DNA of 21,334 bases from Larix sibirica (GCA_004151065.3 NWUY0300029421.1:23638-44971), one strand, 5' to 3'. Shown: positions 1 to 11,283, counted from the stretch's first letter. Program-made: numbers and translations. The notes: a model not told the origin generated them from the letters alone.

Positions 1-849
1 CTAAGGATGCTCTGATGTGTGAGTAATCATAAATAATGATGCTCATCATAGTTGATCTCTCTGAAAATATGCAAAGGAAAAGCTCGAAAAAGTGCAGATA
101 TTTGCTAACATGGTAGCCCAGCTACTATATATGTGATAACAGGCCCCATCCAGTCAGTGAAAGGTCAACGTCCATGGGCTATACAACATCCCATTCATCA
201 GTGGTCACCTGAGGTCTAGGCCCCATTGAGAGTGCAAGATCCATGGTTGGGAAAGCCTTGTCCCTGTGCTGGGTGGACCAGTGGAGAGGCTACGTGCACA
301 TTCACAACATTCTCGGACCAATCTACCAGCACGGTTCCCAGGCCTGCATGCTGAAGAGCCTGTAGAAGCAGGACAAGAAGGCACATGGGTAGGAGTGGGC
401 TCAGGGCAAGGAGGCACATGGATCATAGTGCAGGGGGCCTATGCTAGTAATCCAGAAGTTGTTGTAGGTGCTCCATCTCGAAGCACACCTTGTGTGATTG
501 TCCCTCAATCTACCAAGATGGGTTGGCATAGATTAGATTGCCATCATACCAAGAGAATCCTAATGTGATAACATAATTAAATATACCATCATTCTATTGT
601 TTCCATAGCCAAAATAAAATCTCAACCCTAATAAGCAACCAAGTAGAATGGAAATCTAAAGCCTAGGGTAGTTGGTCACCAAGCAAGGCAACCACCGGAA
701 TAAAAAAACAAGAAGGTATAGCTGACATAGATACTTTGCACATGCCCATGCAGATTTGACTAGTGAGAAGAAGCTGAAGAACTAAAACACATGCTTCAAG
801 GTTTCAAGCTATTTGCAGTGAGGTATCACAAGCTATGAATTCCAAAATA
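1..849. other. Unassigned sequence, no gene recognised
   Basis: I recognise no protein family, RNA gene or terminal repeat here. A GC-richer island at about 230-430 holds an imperfect direct repeat (GGCACATGG at about 389 and 412, each preceded by a CAAG-rich stretch). Open frames of 67-100 codons occur on both strands over this island. They overlap each other and match nothing I know, so I treat them as base-composition effects. The minus-strand LINE relic may fade out somewhere within this stretch. Confidence 0.5.
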
Positions 850-2620
850 AGTTAATCATATATCTAAGGGGAGCCCCCCCAAAGCAAGACAGTAGAAAAA
901 TAATGTTCTTTTAGGTTCTAACACAACCTTCCAAATATTGCATAGTCAGAAGGTAGGTTTTCTGTTTGGATTTCAACCTCCAAAACTTATTCAGACAACC
1001 TTCAAGGGCTGGCTGTGAGTAGAGTCACTTATAGGACATGGTCGACTTTTATTTCATGAAAGGTGTGGCTTTGCCCCACTTCCAATCCCTCCACCATGTT
1101 CGTGGCACAGCGGGGCCAAGCTTTAGAGTGCAATGGTTTGGGATCAAACTCTACACATGTTCCACAACAATCTTTATGAGTTGGCTAGATGGGACTTAAG
1201 CTTCAAATTAACCAAAAGAATCCAGGTTTGAATTTGAGCAACCACTAAATCATTCACCATGCAAATCCTTTTTTGATAAAACCTACAGCCTGAGAACCAA
1301 GGGGATTCGGCCAAGGTCTTACCATCCCCACAAATGAGTGGTGACCACCAGAGATAGTGGGAATTGAATGAAACTGGCCTATTTGAAGAGTTGGCTCCTT
1401 CCAAGCTAGAAAGGGCTTAATGGCCTTCCAGGACTTCCAAATGCCCTGAACCACAAATTAACCTTGGATTTTGACTATAATAGGGGTGATTAGCAAAGTC
1501 TCCAAAGTAAGTCCCTTCTAGGTAGATTTCCCTTAGGGGGGAACCTTGGCCAACCCAAAACCTAAGAAGGACCTTCCAATGCGGTAGAGCTTTCAATTAA
1601 CCTAATGAAACCCCTTGCTTTGGTCTGTATTATCCCAAAGATAAGATTGAACGTATTTTTCCAGCCAGGAGTAGGCCACAAGGGAAGGCACCTAGCACGA
1701 AGAGTAATACACACGGGTGGCTTCCAGGATTTTGTTGCAGATCTAGAATTTGGCAGCTATAACTAATGACTTGGTAATCTGTTTCTCAATCATTTTTTCA
1801 AATTATTGGACTATAACCTCCTAGGGAAAGCTCCAAAGGAAAAAGGAATAACTAATAACTTGAAGATTTGTCCTCGTTGAATCCAAGTCCAATTTTGGAC
1901 AGAGAGCCAACCAAGCATTGGCCTTTGGCTTTGCCAATAACATTGCATCTTGGCCCATTGAATATTCAAGCCCAAATATAGGTGAAAGGTATTATGGCAA
2001 TCCATAGTGTTGACCTAGGAGGTTGGGTATTCAAGGGCGGTATAAAACTAGTTAGCAATAAAGTTCCTATTGACCAGCTAGCCAACATCAGGTTCTAAAA
2101 GCGAAATTCCTTTCATCATTCCCAGTTTTAACTGGTGGCTGAATAGATAATCCAGAGATTTAGTATCTAGCACATAGAGGGTTGGGACCAATGGCCAACC
2201 GTGCTCGATAGAGAATCAGCAAAGAGAGTTTCCATGATATGAATAAAATAATGCCCAAACTCCAATGCTTTTGGCATGGCCAAAATAAAAGGCCACTCAA
2301 CCCTATCATAAGCTTTCTCAAAGTCAATTTTAATGCATAACAAATCTAGGTTGGATGATCTAGCTCACTCCATATCCTCCCATAGAGCAGTGATGTTGTC
2401 CAATATGCAACGCCCTTAAATGAATTATGTTTGCTCAAGTCGAATAATCTTCAACACCAAGTCTTTGATCCTCAAAGCCAATGCTTTGGCTAGAATTTTG
2501 TATGACAGGTTGAGCAAGGTAATTGATCTCCAAATGGTAATGAGATCGTATTTACTATCCTTAGGGATGGGTTTGAAGAGACCTTGATTCAATTTGGTCT
2601 TGTTATCACGCAAATCTGCA
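850..2620 (-). pseudogene. LINE (L1-type) ORF2 relic: reverse transcriptase and C-terminal part
   Basis: This is the decayed 3' half of a plant L1-type LINE ORF2, the enzyme that copies LINE RNA into DNA at the target site. Read on the minus strand, it opens with NQGLFKPIPKDSKYD (near 2540-2590) and then LLNLSYKILAKALALRIKDL (2470-2530), the standard start of non-LTR RT. A long block follows with DNITALWEDME and then IDFEKAYDRVEWPFI (2290-2338), which is RT motif A with its catalytic Asp. The frame then breaks repeatedly. The FADD catalytic box expected near 2035-2055 is replaced by FYTAL, so the two aspartates are gone. The C-terminal region, with GFIKKGFAW (near 1254-1280) and KLKSHLANS (near 1175-1200), still resembles the tail of plant LINE ORF2. 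Many stops and shifts make it a dead copy. The lower boundary is approximate. Confidence 0.85.
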
Positions 2621-3076
2621 CCAATAGATCAACCCAATAATTATAGGCTTCCTAGTACTATCACAACTAGGTGCCTCTCTGTTTTAGACTGGTGCTTTTT
2701 CAGTCCAAGAGGGATGTCCTTGGAGGTCACACACTTCAATCTGATTTGCAAATATGCATAAGAAAATAAGAGAAAACAACATGCTATAGCTCCCTTTTGA
2801 TTGTCCTAAAACAATTAAAGATGGAGGGTTAGTTAAAATGTTGAATTTGGAGGTTGAGAACAATAATTTTAAGAGACTTTTGACCAAAAAAACCAATGAA
2901 ATAGGTGAAGAAATTGTGACTTTGAGTGATTAAATGAAATCAAAATAATAGCAAGGAACCATCGAACATTTACAAAATGTTAACCATTAGCATCCAATGA
3001 CACAAGGAGCTAGAAACAAAGCATAATCGAAACTATAACAAATAATCAAGAGACTGTTTGCACCATAATGGTTGAC
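2621..3076 (+). pseudogene. Coding-like relic of unknown retroelement
   Basis: From about 2745 the plus frame reads as a lysine- and glutamate-rich, probably coiled-coil stretch (for example KMLNLEVENNNFKRLLTKKT, then NEIGEEIVTLSD). It is broken mainly by TAA, TAG and TGA codons where a C-to-T change from CAA, CAG or CGA would explain the stop. It runs up to the left edge of the large LTR element. Across that insertion an open-looking frame can be followed from about 15560, which hints that the element landed in a coding region of an older transposon. I do not recognise the family. Lies between the LINE RT half and the LTR element. Confidence 0.3.
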
Positions 3077-3081
3077 GTGCA
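3077..3081. repeat. Left target-site duplication of the LTR element (GTGCA)
   Basis: GTGCA directly abuts the TGTTGTCAC end of the left LTR. The matching five bases outside the other end of the element (15555-15559) are ATGCA. Four of five agree and the difference is a transition. Five bases is the normal duplication for LTR retrotransposon integration. Confidence 0.7.
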
Positions 3082-3373
3082 TGTTGTCACTTGATTTAGT
3101 GATCTTAGGATTGCAATGAATAATCGATCACTAGACCAGTGGAACCTCGAGACACTGCCCCAAAGTGTCACATAGGTAGGGTCCCCTGTCTTCAGGTTTC
3201 CTGAATCCACCAAGGTAGACACATACTAACCACAAGAGGTGTCCCTAGTTGAGCTTTCTTGGGTACTTGCCAGCAAACCAGGGTTCCCACAGTACTTACA
3301 AGAATAATTTGTCTAAGATAGGGTGCCTTGCAAAATAGCAAAGGGGATAAATGTGGCACCTCGTGGGGAATAT

Positions 3374-3388
3374 GCTATGGGGTATTGA
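3374..3388. repeat. Left target-site duplication of the inserted LINE
   Basis: GCTATGGGGTATTGA here matches GCTACGGGGTATTGA at 5419-5433 in 14 of 15 positions. The right LTR has a single uninterrupted counterpart at about 11980-12000, so the duplication arose with the insertion. Length and form fit LINE target-primed insertion. Confidence 0.88.
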
Positions 3389-3446
3389 ATATATGATTAA
3401 AAATAAGTTGTATTCAAATAGAATGATAAGGAGGATTGAGTAAATA

Positions 3447-3641
3447 TTGGGCAAGGATTTTGCAGTTTCCTCTGCAGTCGTATTGGAGTTTCTTCCTGCC
3501 AAGGATTTGGAGAGGGTTGTCCTCTTAGTTAGGGAAAACACGACCACGGTAGTGACTTCTCGTTTTCTTTTGGTGGAAAGTTTCGATGAAGTGTGCCGAG
3601 AGATTCTAAGAGATTTTCCCTTTGCTAATGGCAAGTCTTAG
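3447..3641 (+). CDS. Possible 5' fragment of the LINE derivative, uncharacterised
   Basis: A 64-codon frame (MGKDFAVSSAVVLEFLPAKD...) near the 5' end of the LINE derivative. It may belong to the N-terminal part of ORF1 or to the 5' leader; I recognise no domain. It ends at TAG after NGKS, and the DUF4283 part starts 0.6 kb downstream with no readable continuous frame between them. It could be a chance frame, and the start codon is not supported by anything but its position. Confidence 0.25.
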   Translation: MGKDFAVSSAVVLEFLPAKDLERVVLLVRENTTTVVTSRFLLVESFDEVCREILRDFPFANGKS

Positions 3642-4261
3642 GCATTATATATTTCTCTTTTGATTTTGAAGTCCCAGATTTGGCTAGATCCGTTTAGTTT
3701 CAAGGTTTATTAGCAGGGACATGTACAAATATCCGTTTGCAAGAGTATCCCTTCTTTTATTCTTCTTTCTCTGCCCGAAGATGTTAGATCTATAGGGGTT
3801 TCGAAGAAGAAAACAAATTCTTTCTTCCTAAGACCAATTTATGGTAGAGCGAGGGTCGATCCCTCATATTGTTTCTAGATTATAGTTAAAACCCTCGTAG
3901 GGAAGTCAGTGTTGGTTTGGGTATCTGATGGGGATTCAATCGTGTCCACAAAGCTCATCTTGGAACAACACCAAGGGATTCCCATAGTTTTTCAATGTTT
4001 GATTCATGGGGGAAAACAAATGTAGGACTCATCTCTATTGAAGGAGTATAAGATCTCATAGACCTCGACCATTGTTTTAATGACGCATTTGCATGGTGGA
4101 GCAGTGGGTCCTGGGGGTTCTTCCTCCTCCAAATCTTATAAGGATGTTGCTCGATCCAAGGCATCTCCCGTTGTAGTGTAGACTCCTAATTTTTCCAGTC
4201 CATATATCGTTGAAAAATTGGATGAGATGCCATCTCTGGAGGTCAAGAATCCTTAGGTAAA

Positions 4262-5275
4262 GAATTTCTTCCTCTCTCTTGAATCTGACGCAATTATATG
4301 CATATTTAATGGTTTTTGGCCTTGCTCAGAAGATCTACATCAGTGGATCTACTCTACTTGGATCAATAACTGTGAGATTTTTTTTGTGTTCCAAGGGTTT
4401 CTTTGTAGTTCGCTTCAGTGCTAAGGAGGATAGCAAGAAAATATTTGAAGAGGGACCCTGGTTCTAAGGAACAGTAGGGCTCTTCATCACTCCTTGGTTT
4501 CTAGACTTTGACCCCACTTCTATGGTGGTAACCAAAATGTCGGTTTGGATGTGGCTTCCAAATCTGCCCCTTCCCTTTTGGCACCATTTGGCATTACAAG
4601 ATATTGGAAATTCCTTGGGTAGATTCATAAAGGTTGATAGTGAAAATTGAGCAGGGGTGTTCACATATGCTCGCATATGTGTGGAGATTGATCTCAATAA
4701 AGGCATTTCAGACAGATTGCTATTGAAGCTTGGAAATTTTCAGAGGATACAGAGTCTAGACTATGAAAATATAGTTTTTAGATGTTGATATTGTCATCAA
4801 GCAAGACATCTTCAATATTCTTTCCCTCAAGCAAGAAATTACCCAAAAAAGAAAAAAGGGGTTGTCTTCTAAATCTAAAAGTTGGAAAACAGGTGACCCC
4901 CCTCCTCTTGTTGATGAAGGAGATGAGCAGAAGGAGGATTTGCGCTCCTTGAGGAAGAAATAGTCAATCAATATATTTTAGAGACTCGGAATGTTGGTTT
5001 GGAACATAAAACAGAGATAGAATTATCTTTGGAAAATGCACATGAAGGGGTTGTGGTTGCTTTGAATGTTTCGGCAAGGGGATTGAAGAAATACCATGAA
5101 TCTGCAAGCTTTGACTCAGATAAGGAGCAGTCATCTTTGATGATTTATGGGCTTGTGACAGATGCTTTATAGATGGTAACTGCGGATTCTCAACCACCAC
5201 CTAGTGCATGGATCGAGGTGAAAAAAAAATGGAAAGAAAGGGAAAATCGAGGATTATTTCAATCCTTGATCTAAT
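4262..5275 (+). pseudogene. LINE ORF1 relic: DUF4283 domain plus CCHC zinc knuckle
   Basis: ORF1 of plant L1-type LINEs encodes an RNA-binding protein that packages LINE RNA. The plus frame reads LESDAIICIFNGFWPCSEDL from about 4282, shifts frame at the T-run near 4380, then gives CSKGFFVVRFSAKEDSKKIF and EEGPWF, the core of DUF4283. It continues with ITPWFLDFDPTSMVVTKM and RLLLKLGNFQRIQSLDYENI. A zinc knuckle follows at about 4780-4825 with spacing C-x2-C-x4-H-x4, but the last cysteine is phenylalanine. A Lys/Ser/Glu-rich tail with SKSKSWKTGDPPPLVDEGDE closes it. Internal stops lie after EEGPWF, before AGVFTY and inside the knuckle. A second shift is near 4955. Dead copy. Confidence 0.85.
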
Positions 5276-5417
5276 GTAAAGTTTGAGTTCTTGGCTCAAA
5301 TTCTTTTGACTTGAGCCTCCTGGCCTACTTTTTGAATGTGTTGAAGGCACATCTGTAGAATGTAATTTTGTTCTCTATTTTGATGATATAAAATCACACT
5401 TTTTTCGAGGAAAAAAA
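5276..5417 (+). other. 3' tail of the LINE derivative with oligo-A end
   Basis: This is the stretch from the end of ORF1 to the oligo-A run at 5411-5417. It has no coding similarity to LINE endonuclease or RT. The last part (GATGATATAAAATCACAC, then a T-run and oligo-A) looks like a LINE 3' untranslated end. ORF1 therefore joins the 3' end almost directly. Confidence 0.65.
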
Positions 5418-5418
5418 G

Positions 5419-5433
5419 GCTACGGGGTATTGA
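5419..5433. repeat. Right target-site duplication of the inserted LINE
   Basis: GCTACGGGGTATTGA directly follows the oligo-A tail and matches 3374-3388 at 14 of 15 bases. LTR sequence resumes immediately after it (TTATGAAAGTGAAATATAAC) and lines up with about 11997 onward in the right LTR. Confidence 0.88.
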
Positions 5434-7954
5434 TTATGAAAGTGAAATATAACCTCTCTAGTCTTCAAGCATCCTAGGCTATTATAAATATTGTAACAAT
5501 ATCAAGGCAAGCTACCTAGAAAAATTGATAGTGACACATGCAAATGATTCTTAGGCCTAAGATTATTGCTACTACCCAAATCTAAATGTTAAAAGGATGA
5601 TGGTGTGAGGGAAGCAAGTTAAATATGCCTAAGTCTTGGAATAGTATTACCTTAAAGTTTCAAATGTTGAGTGAAAATTTTTCCGGCACTTATGTATTAT
5701 TAGATCTAAGTTTTATAACCAATACTTGCATAAAATATGAGTTTTATAGGAATGTATGTGTGTTGGTTTGAGGTTAATAAGTCCTAACATTCAATGGAGG
5801 CATCTTGGTTATGATATGTATGATTTGTGAAAAGTGTAATAGCAAGCCAAATATGCATCAAACAACCCAAAATTTGTTCTAAAATGAAAATGCACAACTA
5901 AATGATAACTAGTGCCTTCCCTGGGGGGTTCACTCTAAGTCTCTTTTTGTTCTTTTTTTAATGTTTTATATGCAAATTTCTAATATGCTATATGCCTAAA
6001 TGCAAACTATGCTATCAATCTCTAGATGCTTTGTAGGGAAAATAAAACTAGACAACTTTGATTTGGAATGAGGAAATATGAGTTGGGGGGAAACCCATAA
6101 TAAAAGCCTAGATCCAGTGCCTTGGTTGCTTAGGTAATGGAGCTTTCTTGCCCCTCTTTCCATAGCACCCTTGATGGATGATGATGGGCCTTAGGAGGTT
6201 TCCAAACTATCCAAGAGACCTTCACAACTGAGAAGCGCCCTTGACAATCTTAGATCCAACCTACAAAACAGAACAAATGTGAGATCAAGAAGTCGAATGA
6301 CGGTGCAATATCAAGCAAATTGATCCATTTAACAAGTTGGATTTCAGAAATGGGCAAGAGAAAATAAAAATCTGTAGTGAAAGATGCAAATCGATTTACT
6401 ATAAGAGAAGTATTTCACTAGCTAAATCTTAAAAGTAAAACACAATCTGAGATCTAAACCCACAATGTAAACAACATATATATCACCTCAACTATGAAGA
6501 AATCAAACCATCAATAAGAATCTACCAGATAGCAAGACTGAAATCTCATTACATGATTGACAAGAACACACAAGATCGAATTGAATAGCTGCAAAAATAT
6601 CAGAGTTTCATTACATAGAAATTTCTCCTCCATTACAAAGAAAAATGCCCTCTCTTATAGAATGAGAGGAGCTAAGATACAACTCTAATCCATAAGGATT
6701 GCGGATGGAGATTTCATCTTGAGAGTTTTACATCAATGGATGGAACACAACTTTACAATTTCTCAATCAAATTTGCCCAAGTTTCCCCTGTGGGGCGCAC
6801 TGGGTGAGATGGCTCACTAGTGGGACCAAAATGCTGAAATAACACATGAAAATGTTGAGTTATAGGCCAATGTAGACTCCCCTGCTAATTTGTTAGATTT
6901 GGTAGGCCATATGAGAAGATCTATCATGCCAAAAATCACACTCCTTAGACAAATTCGCCCTCCTAAAATGAGCTGCTAGTTGGGCCCACATATCATGCCA
7001 AATAGGAAATCTGAAACTTGGGATTTGTTTAGGAGGTGACTTAAGTAGGACCCAAGTTGCCAAATCAGTGTCAAAGTTGCTCATTTGTTGGTTGATTAAT
7101 TCACCTCTTACCTTAGAAGCGTTTTAAATAAGACTTTAGAAAAGTGTGTTAATAATTCCATATTAATTCCTTTGAGGTAAATCCTTGCTCAAAACACTTG
7201 AATTATGCCTTAGATGGATTCCTTGCTACTCCACTGCCTCATACCAATCAAAAGCATGCCATATACCAATCTGAAATGTCACATATCAAACTGCTCCAAA
7301 TAATTAAAATTGGACATAGGCATTTTTAATCTTAACTTAGGAAAATCTATAAATTAAAGCCTATTAATCCAAAATAGTTGAAAATCATATTTGGAGAGGT
7401 CCAATTGGTCTCCAAAGAATGAAGTACGATGAATGGTGATACATGAAGACCGTAAACTATTGGTTGGTATTTTTGACCAAGTCAAAAAGTTAAAAAAATC
7501 AACTTTGGTAAAATTTTGATAATGATGCCCAATGTTGAAATGAATCAACCAAAGCCTAAATGATCATAAAATAATATATTTATAGCGCACTAGAGCTACA
7601 AATGCATATTTTACACAAGTGATATAGGTGAATCATCACATAGCTTCATTATAGGAAAAATGCATAGAATAACATATATCATGAAGTTAATGTTTTATAT
7701 TCATGCCAGCATATAGATTACCATCAAGAACATTGCAAAGATAATTCTTCTCTTGGATGAAGTGGATGGTCAAAATCAAAATACCAGCCAAGTGAAGGAT
7801 TGGTCAATGATGGCTCGATTGACTCGGGATAAAGGGGAGAAAAAATGACTCTATGATATTCATTAATTAAACAAACACTAGGGAGAATGTGTCTCACAAA
7901 TGGATGTTGTGCTAGAGTAAGATACTCGTTTGATCTTGACAACCCCCATATTCT

Positions 7955-8150
7955 TTGACTTTTGCTTTCACACTCCTTCGACTTGTCTTCTTTTTTACTT
8001 GGACTTCTTTTCTTATACTTTATTCTTTTAGACCTAAGCCTTTTTATTTTTCTTCAAGGATCATGCAAATTTTGGGCTTGCTTCTTTTAATTTCTTGCTT
8101 GATTTTTTATTTTTCACTTGGTCTTCATTTTCTTTTTTCATGCAAGTACA
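7955..8150 (-). other. Purine-rich tract (element sense) in left LTR
   Basis: This stretch is dominated by T and C on the plus strand, so it is rich in A and G in element sense. The same tract occurs in the right LTR at about 14465-14680. Hydrophobic open frames on the plus strand here (78-87 codons) are simply translations of T-rich DNA. It may be a low-complexity regulatory or structural part of U3, but no function can be read from the sequence. Confidence 0.5.
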
Positions 8151-8260
8151 AGGATTCTTGGACTGGGAGTTGCTTCATGTGCCCTTTTTGAGGCGCCGAA
8201 GGGGGGAAGAAGCAATTCATGCTTCAAGACTAGGAAGCACATCTCTAGCAACTAGCCAAC

Positions 8261-8450
8261 CTTAGCACATAGCCAATCAAGAGGGCTTTACAAGGATAAA
8301 AGCATATGGGGTCGGAAGGCAATAATCCTAGCACACAACAGGGATTTACAAGAAGAAATGCATAAGGCCTCAGAGAACTAGTTCTCCTAGGTACATAGCC
8401 AATCAATAGGGATTTACAAGAAGATAAGCATAAGACTTCAAAGAACTTTG
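8261..8450 (-). repeat. Three ~66-bp tandem repeats in left LTR
   Basis: Units start near 8261, 8328 and 8387, each built on CTTAGCACATAGCCAATCAA, then GGGATTTACAAGAAG and GCATAAG. The second unit has lost about 8 bases (period 67 then 59). The same three units stand in the right LTR at 14796-14993. In element sense they lie about 560-760 bp from the LTR start, so most likely in U3, where repeated enhancer-like elements are common. They also create the repetitive 154-codon frame at 8245-8709. Confidence 0.8.
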
Positions 8451-9003
8451 TCACACATATCAGAGTCGAGACACAAAGAAATAACATGGAGGCCTTCATA
8501 ATAAAGAGGTCATGGAGGAGAGATCTCGAGTTACTCTGTTGGGTCCAAACCAATGGGTTTTTAAAGATGCATGGGTGACATGAGATGGAAGATTGTAAGG
8601 TCAATGATGGAGCCAAGATAATGTTTTGATCCATGCAATAATCAAGAGATATTCTAACTAATGGTATGTGCATAAAACAATAGCTACTTCTATACATTAG
8701 GCTATACAATCCTCCTACTCACCATGCGTATCATAAGTCAAACTAGTGTAAAGTAGCATCTAATAAAATCTAGTACATCTATCAATACATACCATATAAT
8801 CCATAAAACATCCTTTAAGCATGCATCTAGTACAACAAACATAATGACAAGGAACCATCTCAAGGAAACGGATACGTGAGAACTCAACAATCATTGAATA
8901 ACCCTACTCTAATAATTTGATATGCTCATGCAAAAATGATCTCATCCCTGATTTGCTCGACAAAAATGAGGGTATAACACCCCAAACATAATGTGGTATA
9001 ACA

Positions 9004-9559
9004 TATAGCTCCATGGGGAACAAGTGCTTTGAGGGAGAGAGTGCTTGAGAACCTCAGAATCTCTGGTCTCACTGCAGCAATCAACAACCAAAACACCTAC
9101 AATACCAAAACTATACCCTTCTCACGCACTGGTTCTAAGTACTTGGATATATATGATAAAATAAAATGACTAAAGGAAAGAAAGAAAATGCTCAAAATTT
9201 TCTAACTAAATATGGAAATGAAATCTAATCTATGAACATTGAAATGAAAGTGCTCAAAAATGTGTAAACAAAAGCTATTCTAATGTTCAAAGGTGAACTT
9301 ATTTATCCTACCTATTCTAAGCTAACCAATTTATTGCAAATGTTAGGTGAAATAAAAAATCCAATGGAGCCATTGATTGAATGGATCAATCCTTCTTCAC
9401 TAGTATTTGATGATAAACCAAGTCAAAGACATATTTGATGAACAAGTAATTAAATGATGGGGTTTTCATCAATCCTTGATTGGGATTTCAAAGGGAATTA
9501 TGATGCCGAAGGGTGAACTCAAGACAAGGTTGAGACTCACCTTTACATGCTTGCTCCAC
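9004..9559 (-). other. 3' interior of the LTR element, no clear polypurine tract
   Basis: This is internal sequence between the gag-like relic and the 3' LTR. In element sense the last bases before TGTTATACC are CCCCATGGAGCTATA, not the purine run expected for plus-strand priming. No pol domain is readable in any frame. Either the polypurine tract has decayed, or the 3' end of the interior was rearranged. Confidence 0.5.
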
Positions 9560-10787
9560 TCAAAGGTTAATGGGATGGATACTTTGAAAAATAGCATTCA
9601 CGAAATCATGGTGTTTGAGAGATGGTGGAAACATGTTATATGACATTTTGCATGAGGTATGTTGGCTCGTGTCAGTTTCTCCACTTAGAAATTTGATCAA
9701 AGCAGTGGGACTCAAAGTGATGATAGATTCAAAGAATGGGAATGGGAGGGTGGAGTGAGAAAAATCATTTTTCCCCATATAGTTTAGAATTATTAACCTT
9801 AAAACTTCATGAGAGGAAAATATTTGTGATTGGAGATCATTGTCGTCATTAATCTTATGGATTGGTTCAAGCTTAGGAATGAGGTCAAATTTAAACTCAA
9901 AGGAGTGGGGTTTCAAATGATTGCTTTTGTTCACTTAATCAACCCAAAAATCTTGATTGGAAGAATCATTGTTGGTTTTTTCTAAGGATTCCAAATAATT
10001 ATTACCCCAACCTTGATCCAAATTCAAGGAATGCTCAAAAGAATTCAATTCTTGAATGTTCTCATCATGTCAATTCATGGCCACACAATGATTAAATGAA
10101 TTTGGGCACTTGTGGGTGTCATTATTGAAAGACCCTATTAAAGGAACATGATTTGATGATGATGATGAAAAATATGATCCAGTCAATAGTTGCGGCAAGG
10201 TGGAGGAATGAGATGTATGTTGTCCCATGTAACCCATAATGGTTGACCCTAGATTTTCGTGAGGTGGAGGGTTATGGCTCTGGAAGTTATTGGAGTTGTT
10301 AGTACCACCCATAAATCCTTATTTAAGAGAAGGTCAACATTAGTTTCACAAGAATGGGATTCACTATGACTGATTTTACCAATTCATCCTGATCAAGGAG
10401 TGACCGAGGAACATTATCAACATTAGACGAATTAGTTTCATAATTCTTTAAGAATTCCCCATAATTATTCAAACATTGATCCCAGGTTGAAAATGTTCTA
10501 AAGAAATCTTCTCTTGATCAGGTTGATCTTCAACCATACCATCATCAAGCGGTTGCTCTTCAATGGACTTTTCATTAAGTTCATCAGAGGATGGTTTAGT
10601 ATTTTCTTCCAAGTTTTCCTCATCGTGTTTTCCCAAGCGTCAGTTATGTCCAAGTCATCATTTATAGCTTCTTCGAGAAGTGAAGATAAAGTGTTTAGAA
10701 TGATCTTTTGCATATCTCTTTCGATTTCTGCTTGAGGTTTGAAAGAATTAATTTTGAGATACTCTGTAACTTCCTTGTTTATTGAAG

Positions 10788-10867
10788 GTTCACTTATAAG
10801 TTGACTCACAGAGACTTGAACAACTACTTGGGAAGAGCCTACATCCACTTGGCAAGGGAAATTATCA
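10788..10867 (-). repeat. Duplicated module in the gag-like gene, copy 2
   Basis: In element sense this segment (TTTCCCTTGCCAAGTGGATG onward, giving NFPCQVDVGSSQVVVQVSVS) is homologous to 11284-11362 (YFP-stop-QMDVDPSEVTVQVPLN). The two are in the same relative frame and about 496 bp apart. The TGA in the other copy corresponds to TGC (Cys) here. It points to an old internal duplication within the gag-like protein. Confidence 0.65.
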
Positions 10868-11283
10868 ACAATTTGATCACTAACCTCTCGATCACCCTCA
10901 TCAAATTGATTTTCAACCATATAATCATCGCGTGATTGTCCTTATGAGGATGGCTCAATGGTTTTCCCCCATTTATCTGAGAACTTTCGTTCGAAAATAT
11001 CATACCTAGTGATACTTCCAAATCTTAGATTTAAATACTAGTCACAGGCTTTCCCATCTAAAATAACAACAAGCAATTTCATACAAATATCGTCATCTTC
11101 TATACCTAATCCCATTATGACTTCCCAAACTAATCAAGGTGCTCACTAGCAGATTCCTCATTACCCCCTCTATGCTTTATCTTTCATATGCTTTATCTGG
11201 GATTTTATTTGGAAATCCAATTATTTATGAGAAATCAAAATGATTATTTAACCATCTGCTTCTACCCAAATCCCTTGGCCAAG

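Larger units (their letters stand above)
3389..5417 (+). mobile_element. ORF1-only LINE derivative inserted in the LTR
   Basis: This is a 2.03-kb plus-strand insertion ending in a short oligo-A run (5411-5417) and bounded by a 15-bp target duplication. It carries a 5' region with an open frame at 3447-3641, then a DUF4283/zinc-knuckle ORF1 relic, then a short 3' tail. No endonuclease or RT sequence lies between ORF1 and the tail. So it is either an internally deleted LINE or a non-autonomous ORF1-bearing subfamily copied by a full LINE. It is younger than the LTR element, because only one LTR carries it. Confidence 0.85.
3082..9003 (-). repeat. 3' LTR (left copy), interrupted by a LINE insertion
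   Basis: This is the left long terminal repeat, 3' in element sense. The LTR sequence proper is 3082-3388 plus 5434-9003, about 3877 bp, colinear with 11688-15554. The outer end reads GTGACAACA on the minus strand and the inner end starts TGTTATACC. A block of roughly 75-100 bp at about 6150-6255 is replaced by a shorter, unrelated sequence in the right copy, and an 11-base ATCATGGCAAC-type stretch near 8870 is missing here. Open frames inside (for example 6893-7084 and 8245-8709) are not credible genes. Confidence 0.9.

Noticed and set aside
266-568. 100-codon plus-strand frame in a GC-richer island
   Set aside because: It overlaps two minus-strand frames of similar quality, has no recognised domain and has no supporting context.
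4279-4467. Use of the ATG at 4279 as the true start of the DUF4283 protein
   Set aside because: The first ~33 codons from this ATG are out of frame with the family. The family reading uses another frame until the T-run near 4380.
6893-7084. Minus-strand 63-codon frame with an intact homologue in the right LTR (13355-13579)
   Set aside because: It is conserved only because the two LTRs are copies. By eye about 17 of 63 residues differ while the DNA differs by roughly 10 percent, so nearly all changes alter the protein and no selection is evident.
7955-8191. Hydrophobic, membrane-like plus-strand frames here and at 14439-14800
   Set aside because: They translate a T-rich low-complexity tract, which gives Phe and Leu runs by composition alone.
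8245-8709. Longest open frame in the window (154 codons, minus)
   Set aside because: It runs through the ~66-bp tandem repeats of the LTR, which explains its repeated peptides. The right LTR has no equivalent intact frame.
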